DNA of 64,000 bases, from contig NZ_QFFM01000014.1 in assembly GCF_003129905.1 (NCBI RefSeq), forward strand, positions 34,185 through 98,184, read 5' to 3'. The notes beneath the pieces are model-generated. The model ran no database searches and had not been told where the DNA came from. It worked only from the letters and a program-made list of their open reading frames with translations. The stretch is from Bifidobacterium callitrichidarum (lineage in GTDB: Bacteria; Actinomycetota; Actinomycetes; Actinomycetales; Bifidobacteriaceae). The first letter of the stretch is position 1; each line of letters starts with the position of its first letter. Shown here in pieces: positions 13,026-21,159 of this stretch. A program made the position numbers and the translations under genes.

Positions 13026-14955
13026 CGCGGTCATGTCGGTGCGCATCACCGGCAACGCCGACGACGCCGTAAGGGCTTTCGAGAAGACGACCAGCAAGGC
13101 CGCCGCGTTCGGCTCGTTCATGGGCGGGGCCGCGCTGAAGGGCGTGACCGCCCTGTGGGACACCATCAAGGGCTTCTCGAGCGCGGTCATGGACATGTCC
13201 GATTCCACGGACAAGTTCAAGAACACCATGAGCTTCGCCGGCCTGGACACGGCCGCCGTGGACAAGGCGACGGCAGCCGCCCGCAAGTACGCGGACGACA
13301 CCGTGTATGACCTGTCCACCATCCAGAACACCACCGCCCAGTTGGCGGCCAACGGCATAACGAACTACACGGAGCTGACCGAGGCGGCCGGCAACCTGAA
13401 CGCCGTGGCCGGCGGCAACTCGGACACGTTCAAGTCCGTGGCCATGATGCTCACCCAGACCGCCGGCGCTGGCAAGCTGACCACCGAGAACTGGAACCAG
13501 CTCGCCGACGCCATCCCCGGCGCGTCCGGCAAGCTCCAGGAGGCCCTGGCGGCCAACGGCGCATACACGGGCAACTTCAGGGACGCCATGGCCGACGGCG
13601 AGATAACCGCCGACGAGTTCAACCAGGCCCTGCTGCAGCTCGGCATGAGCGACGTGGCCAAGGAGGCCGCCACCTCGACGCAGACCATGGAAGGCGCGTT
13701 GGGCAACCTCGAGGCCGCCATAACCGGCGGCCTGACCGACGCCTTCAACCTGGTCAAACCACTGGTGACCGGGGCCATAGGCAAGGCCGCCGAAACCGTG
13801 TCGGACTTCGCCGGCAAGGCCACCGGGGCCATGAAGGACTTCATCGGCGGCATCCAGGACACCGGCGCGTTCCAGGCCGCCAGCGACATGGTGGGCGCAT
13901 TGGGCGGCGCGTTCCAATCACTGGGCGGCGCATTGGGCGACATCGCCACCACGCTCCTGCCCGGCCTGCAGGGCCTCGGCGACGCCGGCAGCATAGGTCA
14001 GGGCGTGGGCGACGCCTTCGCCGGAGCGGCCGGCGTGGTCAAGACCGTGGCCGACGCGCTCTCATCGTTCGGCGACTGGGTATCCGCGAACGCCGAACCC
14101 ATCGCCAGCGCGCTCGTGGGCTTCGGCACCGGCTTCGCCGTGTTCAAGGTCGCCGGCATCATCCAGGCAGTTGCCGGCGCATTGCAGGGCTTCAGCCTGG
14201 CCACCACGGCCGCCAGCGTGGCCCAGTGGGCGCTGAACGCCGCCATGAACGCGAACCCCATCGTGCTCATCATCACCGCCATAGCCGCGCTCGTGGCCGG
14301 ACTGATCTACTTCTTCACCCAGACCGAGACCGGCAAGCAGATATGGGCGAACTTCACCGAGTTCATATCCACCGCCGTCAACAACATCATCGCCTTCTTC
14401 CAGGGCCTCGGCGACAGCATCGGCCAGGCGTTCTCCAACGCCGCCCGGTTCGCCCAGGACAAATGGAACTCGGTCGTGGCGTGGTTCAAATCGATACCCG
14501 GCATGATAGGAGGCTTCTTCTCCAACGCCGGTTCAATCCTCTACAACGCTGGCAAGAACATTCTGGACGGTTTCCTGAACGGCCTGAAGTCCGCATGGAA
14601 CAACGTGACCGACTTCGTGGGCGGCATCGCCGACTGGATAGCCGAACACAAGGGCCCGGCCTCCTACGACCGCGTGCTGCTGGTCAGAAACGGCCGGCTC
14701 ATCATGCAGGGCCTGGCCAAGGGCATGACCACCGGCTTCGACCGCGACGTGCGCAGTGCCGTGGCCCGCATCAACACCGGCCTGGCCTCCACCGTGCTCA
14801 CCGCGCCCGCCGTGACGGCAACGGGCGGCGACACCGGCGGGGGAGGGGACACGGTGAACGTGTCCGTCACGTTCACCGGGCTCGTGACCGACCCGGACGG
14901 CGTGGCCCGCCAGATACGCCGCGTGTTGAACGACTACGACCGCAAGAGGGGGTGA
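13012..14955 (+). CDS. Tape measure protein
   Basis: A 647-residue protein with long helical, Ala- and Gly-rich stretches and two hydrophobic segments (around GFGTGFAVFKVAGIIQAVAG and NPIVLIITAIAALVAGLIYF). The N-terminal VMSVRITGNADDAVRAFEKT and the repeated FQGLGDSIGQAF-type region are typical of actinophage tape measures. Protein length sets tail length, so this short version predicts a tail close to 100 nm by the usual rule of about 0.15 nm per residue. Confidence 0.85.
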   Translation: MAGRSAVMSVRITGNADDAVRAFEKTTSKAAAFGSFMGGAALKGVTALWDTIKGFSSAVMDMSDSTDKFKNTMSFAGLDTAAVDKATAAARKYADDTVYDLSTIQNTTAQLAANGITNYTELTEAAGNLNAVAGGNSDTFKSVAMMLTQTAGAGKLTTENWNQLADAIPGASGKLQEALAANGAYTGNFRDAMADGEITADEFNQALLQLGMSDVAKEAATSTQTMEGALGNLEAAITGGLTDAFNLVKPLVTGAIGKAAETVSDFAGKATGAMKDFIGGIQDTGAFQAASDMVGALGGAFQSLGGALGDIATTLLPGLQGLGDAGSIGQGVGDAFAGAAGVVKTVADALSSFGDWVSANAEPIASALVGFGTGFAVFKVAGIIQAVAGALQGFSLATTAASVAQWALNAAMNANPIVLIITAIAALVAGLIYFFTQTETGKQIWANFTEFISTAVNNIIAFFQGLGDSIGQAFSNAARFAQDKWNSVVAWFKSIPGMIGGFFSNAGSILYNAGKNILDGFLNGLKSAWNNVTDFVGGIADWIAEHKGPASYDRVLLVRNGRLIMQGLAKGMTTGFDRDVRSAVARINTGLASTVLTAPAVTATGGDTGGGGDTVNVSVTFTGLVTDPDGVARQIRRVLNDYDRKRG

Positions 14956-14958
14956 CGC

Positions 14959-16479
14959 ATGCAGCAGGTGTACCTGTTCATGGACACGGGCGACGGTTTC
15001 CGGCTCCTGAACGACCACACCGCCACCGTGGCCGCCCTCGAGGGCCTGACCGTCCGCTGGGGCACCGACTCGCCCGACACGCAGCCCGACCCCAGCGTGC
15101 TCACGTTCACGCTCAGGGACCGCACGGGACTATTGGCCGGCCGGGCCGCGACCATGGCCGGCGCGCGCGTGCTCGTCCAGATCTCGGAACAGCCCACATG
15201 GGCCGACATGCCCGCCGGAACCTACGCCGCCGCGACGGCCACATGGGCCGGCCTGCACGCCACGTACACGCCCGGCGACCCGACCGGCGTGGACTCCACC
15301 GCGATAACCCTGTTCGACGGCATCGTGAGCACGGGCGGCACCGTCACCCCGGACGCGCGCGGCTACCTGCTGGAACTCTCCGCATCCAGCCGCATGATTC
15401 TATGGAAGCGCCTCCAATCGCAGGGGCCGACCAACAGCGCCGCGAAATGGGCCGGCCTGCACTGGGTGGACATCCCGGTCACAAGACTCGCCACGCTCAA
15501 CAGCCGGGCCACGGCCGCCGGCGCACCTCAGGCCGACGCCGCCGGCCTGACGCGGCCGCCCAATGTGGCACCGTATCCCACGGACGACTACCCCAGCCAG
15601 CTCGACCTGCTGCACCGTATGTACGCCACCGCGCCGGAAATGCCGTTGTGGGGCGAATACCCCAGCAAGGCGTCCAGCCGCATCTCATACACGGCGCTCG
15701 GCACCCCCGCCACGCTTGGTATGGACGCGGCCGGCAGCCTCTACACGACGGTGAACGGCGTGAAGCGCCCCGCCCTGGACGGTTCCGTGGTCGAGGGCGG
15801 CGAATCATACGACGTGCCAGAACCGGTCACCCAGATCACGTTTGGCGTCAAAACCGTGGAGAAGGACAACGACGGCGTCCTGTCATTCAAGGACGGCGAA
15901 ACCACGTTCACGTCCATGGACTCGCTGCCGGCCAACCTGACCGCCACCCAGTCGTCCATGAACGTGGACACCGACGTGGTGACAAGCGACAGCACGGCGG
16001 GAACATGGGGCGGCACCATATGGACGCCGTCGCTGAGCCAGCGCATATCCGCCGCGAACTGGCTTTACGCCGTGAACATGCGAATACGCCCGCAAGGCAT
16101 CGTGTTCGACAGCCGGCGCATAGACCCCGTGAACCGGCCCGAACTGTACGTGAGCGCCCCCAGCGGCCCCATCGTTTTCACCAACGCCTCGATACACCGT
16201 CTGGCGGGCGGCGACGGGCTGCCGGCCTTCACCGGGGCGTGGACCACCATCGGCGGCACGCTCACCTACCGGTGGCGCAACGGAGACCCGGTCCTTCGCC
16301 ATGAGGTGACCGTGTGGCCATTGCCCGCCGCCACCATGACCACACGGCTCAAATGGGCGGACATAGCGGGATGGCCCGCGCAATACCGGGCCGTGGCATG
16401 CACATGGGCCGAACTGGCCGTCATATCCACGTTCGACTCCGCCACCACGACAACCGAAACCGAAAGCGAGGAGCAATGA
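14959..16479 (+). CDS. Minor tail protein
   Basis: A 506-residue, Trp- and Thr-rich beta protein lies directly after the tape measure. Its N-terminus (VYLFMDTGDGFRLLND, then TVRWGTDSPDTQPDPSVLTFTLRDR) is in the style of distal-tail/baseplate hub proteins. The remainder is a long beta-rich body. In this compact genome it probably combines distal tail and tail-associated roles. No enzymatic motif is seen. Confidence 0.65.
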   Translation: MQQVYLFMDTGDGFRLLNDHTATVAALEGLTVRWGTDSPDTQPDPSVLTFTLRDRTGLLAGRAATMAGARVLVQISEQPTWADMPAGTYAAATATWAGLHATYTPGDPTGVDSTAITLFDGIVSTGGTVTPDARGYLLELSASSRMILWKRLQSQGPTNSAAKWAGLHWVDIPVTRLATLNSRATAAGAPQADAAGLTRPPNVAPYPTDDYPSQLDLLHRMYATAPEMPLWGEYPSKASSRISYTALGTPATLGMDAAGSLYTTVNGVKRPALDGSVVEGGESYDVPEPVTQITFGVKTVEKDNDGVLSFKDGETTFTSMDSLPANLTATQSSMNVDTDVVTSDSTAGTWGGTIWTPSLSQRISAANWLYAVNMRIRPQGIVFDSRRIDPVNRPELYVSAPSGPIVFTNASIHRLAGGDGLPAFTGAWTTIGGTLTYRWRNGDPVLRHEVTVWPLPAATMTTRLKWADIAGWPAQYRAVACTWAELAVISTFDSATTTTETESEEQ

Positions 16480-17123
16480 CCAGCAATACACCCATCTACG
16501 GCATCCCATACCCGGACAGCACGGACCTGGTATCCGAGGCACCCGCCCAGCTCAAGACCTTCGCCAACGGCGTCGAAAGCGCCCTGAACCTCGTGGACAA
16601 GCGCGCCACCGTGGCCGGGGCGACACCGGTCATCGCCACCACCAAAAGCGCGCTCGACGCACAAACCGGCGTGACCGGCCAGACCGGCTACGTGTATTCC
16701 GACAGCCTCTATTACAACCGTGGGGCGTACTACTGGAACGGCACGAAATGGGTGCGCGCCACCACCGACATATCCAACCACTTCTTCACCGCGAACAGCA
16801 CCAACTGGAACCGCAACTGGTTCAAGGCCGAAATCATCGGCGACCGCGTGTTCGTGGACACCGAGGTCAAAAAAGTCACCTACGCATCGGGCGGCACCAC
16901 CGACTGGGCCACGGAGAAACTGCTCACGTTCCCCTCCGCCATCGCCCCGGCGAACTACATGGTGTTCCCGGCCATCAGCAACCCGAGCGACGGCACCATG
17001 TGGACATGGGCCGCCAGCGTGGAGACCGGCGGCAACTTCAACCTGGTCAAGCTCAAGGGGGCCTCGAACCTCGCAGTGGGCGGACTCGTGCGCGTCTCCT
17101 GCTCCTGGCAAATCAAGGGGTGA
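16476..17123 (+). CDS. Tail fibre / receptor-binding candidate
   Basis: A 215-residue protein overlaps the preceding tail gene by ATGA. The N-terminal PIYGIPYPDSTDLVSEAPAQL is a common start of virion-attached proteins in actinophages. The middle carries GYVYSDSLYYNRGAYYWNGTKW, a beta repeat common in host-recognition proteins. As the last tail gene before lysis it is the best candidate for the receptor-binding protein. Direct evidence is lacking. Confidence 0.6.
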   Translation: MTSNTPIYGIPYPDSTDLVSEAPAQLKTFANGVESALNLVDKRATVAGATPVIATTKSALDAQTGVTGQTGYVYSDSLYYNRGAYYWNGTKWVRATTDISNHFFTANSTNWNRNWFKAEIIGDRVFVDTEVKKVTYASGGTTDWATEKLLTFPSAIAPANYMVFPAISNPSDGTMWTWAASVETGGNFNLVKLKGASNLAVGGLVRVSCSWQIKG

Positions 17124-17126
17124 ACC

Positions 17127-17366
17127 GTGAACGACGACCTGCTGATTGCACTCGTGGGCCTCGTGGGCGCGATAGTCGGCGCCGCCGGCTCCCAGATGTT
17201 CACCGCCGCCAAGACCCACTTGGAGGCGTACATGCTCGCGCAGGAGATGCTGGCCGACAACCAGCGCCTGTGGCAATGGAACCGAAGCCTCATAGACCAC
17301 ATATACAAGGGCCTAGGCCCGCCGCCCCCGGAACCTCCCGACGACCTGTTCCAACACGAACCCTAG
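17127..17366 (+). CDS. Small membrane protein before endolysin
   Basis: A 79-residue protein starting at GTG 17127 has an N-terminal hydrophobic segment (LLIALVGLVGAIVGAAG), then a charged helix and a proline-rich tail ending near PPPPEPPDD. It lies between tail and lysis genes. It may be a second holin-type or an accessory lysis protein; its size and single membrane span fit either a pinholin-like or a spanin-like part. Confidence 0.55.
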   Translation: MNDDLLIALVGLVGAIVGAAGSQMFTAAKTHLEAYMLAQEMLADNQRLWQWNRSLIDHIYKGLGPPPPEPPDDLFQHEP

Positions 17367-17381
17367 AAACGGAGAACCGCC

Positions 17382-18179
17382 ATGAAGAACTGGGAAACGC
17401 TAGAACCCGACCAGACCATGCTGCTCACCACCCACTACACTCCGGGACGCTCGGGCAGGCGGATAGACAAGATTCTGGTGCACCACAACTCCGGCCCGCT
17501 GAGCATAGAAGGCTGCTGGCAGGTATGGCAGACCCGCGCCGCGTCCGCGCACTACCAGGTGGACGCAGCCGGGCGAATCGGCCGCCTGGTCAACGACGCG
17601 GACACCGCATGGCACGCCGGAGACTGGGACGCCAACACCACCAGCATCGGCATCGAGCACGCGGACATCACCAGCCAGCCATGGACCATCAGCGAAGCCA
17701 CCCTGGACAACGGCGCGCACCTCGTGGCCGCCCTGTGCCATCACTACGGGCTCGGCCGCCCCGAATGGCTCAAGAACGTGTTCCCCCACAACCACTTCCA
17801 GGCCACGGAATGCCCGGCAAGCATCGGAGGAACCCAGCGCGACGCCTACATGGCGCGCGCCCAACAGTATTACGACCAAATGGAAGGAGACGACATGTCA
17901 CCCGAGGAAGTCTGGAACGTCAACATCAACGGCGTGAAGGCCCGCGACCGCCTCATCGGCATAGACAACGCAGCGAACGGCATCAACAACCGCGTCACCA
18001 GCGAGGAATGGAAATGGCTCACCGGCCGCGCCTACCGCACCATGGCCCTGCTCAAGAAACTCTGCGGCATCAAGGACGCGGATACCACAATCCCCGAAAC
18101 CGCGACCGTGCAGCTGTCCGACGCGCAGATGGACCAGATCGCAGACAAGGTGGCCGCACGACTCAAGGACAACGCATGA
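17382..18179 (+). CDS. Endolysin, N-acetylmuramoyl-L-alanine amidase
   Basis: A 265-residue lysis enzyme. The N-terminal amidase_2/PGRP-like domain has His34 in LVHHNSG, the AHYQVD segment with His57, the IGIEHAD segment, and the C-terminal zinc region HNHFQATECP. It cuts the bond between muramic acid and the stem peptide. A C-terminal segment of about 110 residues after EGDDMS is mostly helical and may bind the cell wall. The holin gene overlaps its stop. Confidence 0.85.
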   Translation: MKNWETLEPDQTMLLTTHYTPGRSGRRIDKILVHHNSGPLSIEGCWQVWQTRAASAHYQVDAAGRIGRLVNDADTAWHAGDWDANTTSIGIEHADITSQPWTISEATLDNGAHLVAALCHHYGLGRPEWLKNVFPHNHFQATECPASIGGTQRDAYMARAQQYYDQMEGDDMSPEEVWNVNINGVKARDRLIGIDNAANGINNRVTSEEWKWLTGRAYRTMALLKKLCGIKDADTTIPETATVQLSDAQMDQIADKVAARLKDNA

Positions 18180-18415
18180 GCAATAACCAAATCCCCGCAA
18201 TCAGCGCGGCCACCATCGCACGCTTCGCCATCCTGCTGCTGGGCCTCATCAACGCGGCGCTGGTCATGTTCGGCGTGGACACCATCCCCATAGCGGACGA
18301 GACCGTCAATCAGCTCGTGGCATTGTCGTGGAACGTGGGAGCGGCCCTGTGGGCGTGGTGGAAGGACAATCCCGTCACCACGAAATCACGCGCCAGGCAC
18401 GCGGACAACAAATAA
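18176..18415 (+). CDS. Holin
   Basis: A 79-residue protein overlaps the endolysin by ATGA. It has two hydrophobic spans: IARFAILLLGLINAALVMFG and a second around VNQLVALSWNVGAALWAWW, followed by a basic tail. This is the pattern of phi-LC3/SPP1-type holins, which permeabilise the membrane to release the endolysin. A strong hairpin follows the gene. Confidence 0.8.
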   Translation: MSNNQIPAISAATIARFAILLLGLINAALVMFGVDTIPIADETVNQLVALSWNVGAALWAWWKDNPVTTKSRARHADNK

Positions 18416-18419
18416 GCCG

Positions 18420-18441
18420 AACGGCCCCGGTCGGGGCCGTT
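18420..18441. terminator. Bidirectional hairpin between holin and integrase
   Basis: AACGGCCCCG-GT-CGGGGCCGTT is a perfect 10-bp stem with a two-base spacer between the converging late genes and integrase. A T-run is weak, but position and stability suggest termination for both directions. Confidence 0.65.
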
Positions 18442-18444
18442 CCT

Positions 18445-19284
18445 CTACAGGGCGCAGGCCATCACCATGTCGCGCAGATGCTCGGGAGGCATGGCCACGT
18501 AACGCTGCGTCGTGGCCACGCTCGCGTGCCCCAGGAACGCGGACACCGCCAACAGGTCCCGCGTCGCCGTGTAGGCATGCGTGGCCGCACGGTGACGCAG
18601 GCTGTGCGTGGAATACCCATCGGGCAACGCCGGCCCGATAATCTTCCCGACACGCCCCGGACTCAGATGGCTTTCGCCGTGGTCGTTGCGCGACGGGAAC
18701 AGCCAGCCGTCACCGGCCAGGCTGATGCGCGCGGCCAACCGGGGAGACAGCGGCACCAGCCGCTGCTTGTCGCCCTTGCCCCGCACCACAAGGCTCTGGT
18801 TGCCGAAGCCGTCCGTGATTATGTCGGTCCCGCGTATCCCCGCGATCTCGGAACGCCTCAACGCGAGCTCGGCACCAAGCTTGACCATGAGCGCGTCACG
18901 CTCGCTCAGGGTGTCCAGCGCCAGCCTGATACCCGCCTCGGGACAAGGGCGCGGGTGAGGCGAGGAACCGGCCACATGCGGCAGATTCACGGACGGGTCA
19001 ACATCGATGCGGCCGGTGGCCAGCATCCAGGCGAAAAAACTGGACATCGTGGCCCGTATGCCCTTGCGCGTCTCGGCCGCAAGATGCTCACGGCCCATCC
19101 ACGCTTCGCAATCCTCATACGTGACCTCATACGGCGGCTTATCAACCCAGCGGGCGAAGCCCGAGAGCTTCACCCGCCGCGTTGTCACCGTGCTGTCCTT
19201 CAGCCCGGAGGCCTTCAGATACACCAGCCATTGCTCTGCCGAGTCTTTCCAACTGTCCGGCCACGGTGTTTTCTGTAATTGCAT
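18445..19284 (-). CDS. int: Tyrosine integrase, arm-less type
   Basis: A 279-residue tyrosine recombinase. The core-binding domain starts at once (residues about 13-95, SAEQWLVYLKASGLKDSTVT), with no separate N-terminal arm-binding domain. The catalytic domain has Arg143 in ALRRSEIAGI, a Lys near 169-172, His227-x-x-Arg230 in HSLRHRAATH, His253 in LGH and Tyr262 in QRYVAM. It would recombine attP with attB. An excellent SD AGGAGGTGG lies upstream of its ATG, inside a hairpin. It is read leftward, as is the repressor gene upstream of it in the circular phage. Confidence 0.9.
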   Translation of the reverse strand: MQLQKTPWPDSWKDSAEQWLVYLKASGLKDSTVTTRRVKLSGFARWVDKPPYEVTYEDCEAWMGREHLAAETRKGIRATMSSFFAWMLATGRIDVDPSVNLPHVAGSSPHPRPCPEAGIRLALDTLSERDALMVKLGAELALRRSEIAGIRGTDIITDGFGNQSLVVRGKGDKQRLVPLSPRLAARISLAGDGWLFPSRNDHGESHLSPGRVGKIIGPALPDGYSTHSLRHRAATHAYTATRDLLAVSAFLGHASVATTQRYVAMPPEHLRDMVMACAL

Positions 19285-19287
19285 TTA

Positions 19288-19306
19288 GACCACCTCCTTT
19301 GTGGTC
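19288..19306 (-). promoter_or_regulatory. Hairpin covering the integrase ribosome-binding site
   Basis: On the integrase strand GACCAC-AAAGGAG-GTGGTC forms a 6-bp stem whose loop and right arm contain the SD AGGAGGTGG. It ends about 4 bases before the ATG. The structure could limit integrase translation. Confidence 0.45.
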
Positions 19307-19335
19307 TGTGCTATTATCATCATCGTCGCCGTGAC

Positions 19336-19409
19336 GGGGGTGTAGCTCAGTCGGTTAGAGCATCGGACTCATAATCCGCCGGTCCACAGTTCAAGCCTGT
19401 GCGCCCCCA
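19336..19409 (+). tRNA. tRNA with anticodon CAT (elongator Met-type)
   Basis: The 74-nt sequence folds into a cloverleaf: acceptor GGGGGTG with CGCCCCC (one G-T pair), D stem GCTC/GAGC, anticodon stem with loop CTCATAA (anticodon CAT at 19370-19372), and T stem CACAG/CTGTG with loop TTCAAGC. CCA is not encoded. A G-C first pair and the lack of three G-C anticodon pairs argue against initiator tRNA. It lies inside the prophage, between integrase and attR, and so appears phage-borne. Ile with modified C34 is a less likely identity. Confidence 0.9.
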
Positions 19410-19429
19410 CGGTTTCCTTTCTCCTCTCT

Positions 19430-19528
19430 TCATGCTGCTAGTTTGAATAATGCCCGCGCGGGCTCATTCTGTAACCACAATGGCTCGACCTTCGGGGCCG
19501 CCGGCCTGAGGCTCACTGGGGCTTGGAC
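19430..19528 (-). other. Latent 3' coding segment of the repressor (used only in circular phage)
   Basis: Read leftward from the attR core, the phage DNA keeps the frame of the repressor open for 32 codons to TGA at 19430-19432. The encoded tail starts VQAPVSLRP and ends ALFKLAA. In the lysogen this piece has no start signal and is disconnected from the repressor; excision joins it to codon 118. The terminal LAA resembles the end of ssrA tags recognised by ClpXP. Confidence 0.7.
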
Positions 19529-19539
19529 CCTGGACCGGG
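19529..19539. other. attR: right prophage junction
   Basis: The core CCTGG (19529-19533) is followed by host sequence ACCGGG. With the left host half this reconstitutes CCCGGTCCTGGACCGGG. The codon after the core TGG continues the host dehydrogenase frame (TGTERFAPKDAIF). Confidence 0.8.
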
Positions 19540-20175
19540 ACCGAACGGTTTGCGCCGAAGGATGCGATTTTCGCCACCAACACGTCCGGCTTGAGTCCGA
19601 CCGCCATCCAGTCGGTATTGGAGCGTCCCGCACGTTTCGTGGTAGCCCACTTCTGGAATCCGGCGCAGCTAATGCCGCTGGTGGAAGTGGTGCCCGGTGC
19701 CCATACCGACCCGCATGTGGTGGATGTGACGTTCGACCTCATGAATCTCATCGGCAAGAAGCCGGCGAAAATCAAGAAGGAATCGCTGGGCTTCGTGGGC
19801 AACCGACTGCAGATGGCCGTGTTGCGTGAGGAATTCCACATCATCCAGGAAGGCATTGCGGACGCCGCCACCGTGGATGATGTGATGAAATACAGCCTCG
19901 GCCGACGCTGGAACCTGGTCGGCCCGGTGGCCAGCATCGACCTCGGCGGCCTCGACGTGTTCTACAACATCAGCACCTACCTGTTCGACGACATGGACAA
20001 CGGCACCGGCCCTTCGCCGCTGCTCGCCGAAAAAGTCAAGGCCGGCAACCTTGGTGCCAAAACCGGACGCGGGTTCTTCTCATGGCAGGGCGAGGACGGC
20101 AAGCGCGTCATCGAGCAGCGTGACAAGGCGCTGCTGCGCGCGCTCAAAGAGGATGCCGCCGAAGCCGGAAAGTAA
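19531..20175 (+). pseudogene. 3-hydroxyacyl-CoA dehydrogenase, 3' part, cut by prophage
   Basis: The remaining 213 codons of the split dehydrogenase run from attR to TAA at 20173-20175. They include ATNTSGLSPTAIQSVL and FVVAHFWNPAQLMPLVEVV, where the catalytic His is expected, and the C-terminal helical domain with GFVGNRLQMA. Without its own start the piece should be silent; an internal ATG at 19591 would give only a partial fold. Excision of the prophage restores a complete gene. Confidence 0.85.
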
Positions 20176-20196
20176 CCTGGTGAAGGCCGGATACCG

Positions 20197-20805
20197 CTAC
20201 TCCCACACGTCGAGCTTGCGATTCTTGCAGTAGTATTCCCTGTCTTTCTCGCCGATCGGGCGCACGGCCTTGCAGGGCACGCCGTAGGCCACGGTATCTG
20301 CGGGAATGTCGTGGCTGACCACCGAGCCCGCGCCGATGACGCAGTTATCTCCGATGGTTACGCCCGGCAGGATCGTCACGTTGGCGCCGACCCAGACGTT
20401 GCGGCCGATGGTCACCGGAATCGCGTACACGTAATGATGCTCGCGCAGTACGGGCAGCACCGGGTGGCCGGCGGTGGCGATGACCACGTTCGGGCCGAAC
20501 ATGCACCAGTCGCCGATGGTGATGTCCGCATCGTCCACGCAGGTGAAGTTCACGTTGCAGTAGATGCCCTTGCCCATGTGGACGTGGTGGAAGCCCCAGT
20601 TCGCGTGTGCCGGCGTCTCCACGTGGCAGCCATCGCCGATCTCCGCGAACATTTCCTTGAGCAGCTTCTGTTTGCCGGCCTGGTCCGTGGGGTGCGTCTG
20701 GTTGAACTCCCACAGCTTCTCCTGATATTCGAGCTGGCCGCCCATGATGCTCGGATCGTCGTAATGATAGGGTAGCTGTTCTTCGCGCCGCTTTGCGTTG
20801 TCCAT
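20197..20805 (-). CDS. Maltose/galactoside O-acetyltransferase-like enzyme, copy 1
   Basis: A 202-residue left-handed beta-helix acetyltransferase of the Maa/LacA type. It has an N-terminal helical cap and hexapeptide repeats (ITIGDWCMFGPNVVIATAGHPV, VTIGRNVWVGANVTILPGVTIGDNCVIGAGSVV). The catalytic His is in TAGHPV. The ATG at 20805 follows TAGGAGGCC. It transfers acetyl from acetyl-CoA to a sugar hydroxyl. Related genes are at 27894 and 38771. The gene converges on the dehydrogenase fragment. Confidence 0.85.
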   Translation of the reverse strand: MDNAKRREEQLPYHYDDPSIMGGQLEYQEKLWEFNQTHPTDQAGKQKLLKEMFAEIGDGCHVETPAHANWGFHHVHMGKGIYCNVNFTCVDDADITIGDWCMFGPNVVIATAGHPVLPVLREHHYVYAIPVTIGRNVWVGANVTILPGVTIGDNCVIGAGSVVSHDIPADTVAYGVPCKAVRPIGEKDREYYCKNRKLDVWE

Positions 20806-20903
20806 TGATGGCCTCCTATAGTCCCGCAATTCCAACGATGTTTGCGTTATCATTATAGGTTGCTGCAGTGCGATGGGGTAGTGGGGCGCATGGCGGGGTC
20901 GCG

Positions 20904-21017
20904 ATCCTCGCTAAGTATGCGGCTCAACGGAGCACCCGCGTACATAGTGAGGATTAGGCCCCTTGAATCCTCACTAAGTATGCGAGTACTTGGTCCGGCC
21001 GCATACATAGTGAGGAT
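20904..21017. repeat. Pair of 51-bp palindromic repeats (units 1 and 2)
   Basis: Unit 1 (20904-20954) and unit 2 (20967-21017) are each 51 bp. Each has arms of the form ATCCTCACTAAGTATGCG facing CGCATACATAGTGAGGAT around a 13-15 base centre, and they are separated by 12 bp. The two arms of a unit keep a fixed mismatch (AAGTA against ATGTA). Units 3 and 4 lie on the other side of the next gene. The rest of 20854-21159 has no gene. Confidence 0.85.
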
Positions 21018-21159
21018 CGCGGCGGCGCAATGCCCGCTGGCGTGGCGTGATGCGCACAGAGTGTCATCCGTGCGGGCGGGATAAAGCCGGCGGCGGTGTC
21101 CGCGGCCGTTCGCATGGCCGTCGCCTAGCCGGCGCTGCGTGTCATGTTCGGCGCTCATG

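Larger units (their letters stand above)
2290..19533. mobile_element. Integrated prophage, about 17.2 kb, siphovirus-type
   Basis: The element is bounded by the shared pentamer CCTGG at 2290-2294 and 19529-19533. Between the boundaries lie divergent HTH regulators, small early genes, HNH endonuclease, terminase, HK97-type portal and capsid, tail genes, endolysin, holin, integrase and a tRNA. Removing it rejoins the host dehydrogenase exactly in frame, which fixes the ends to within the 5-bp core. Every expected structural and lysis module is present, but no replication gene is recognised. The size is small for a complete tailed phage. Actinobacteriophages of 15-17 kb with similar content are known from memory. 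Confidence 0.9.

Noticed and set aside
18420..18441. Attachment site between holin and integrase
   Set aside because: The inverted repeat there is a simple terminator hairpin between convergent genes and is not repeated at the other prophage end.
19336..19409. tRNA gene as the integration site
   Set aside because: No partial copy of the tRNA 3' end is found at the left prophage end, and the split dehydrogenase is restored exactly at 2290-2294/19529-19533, beyond the tRNA.
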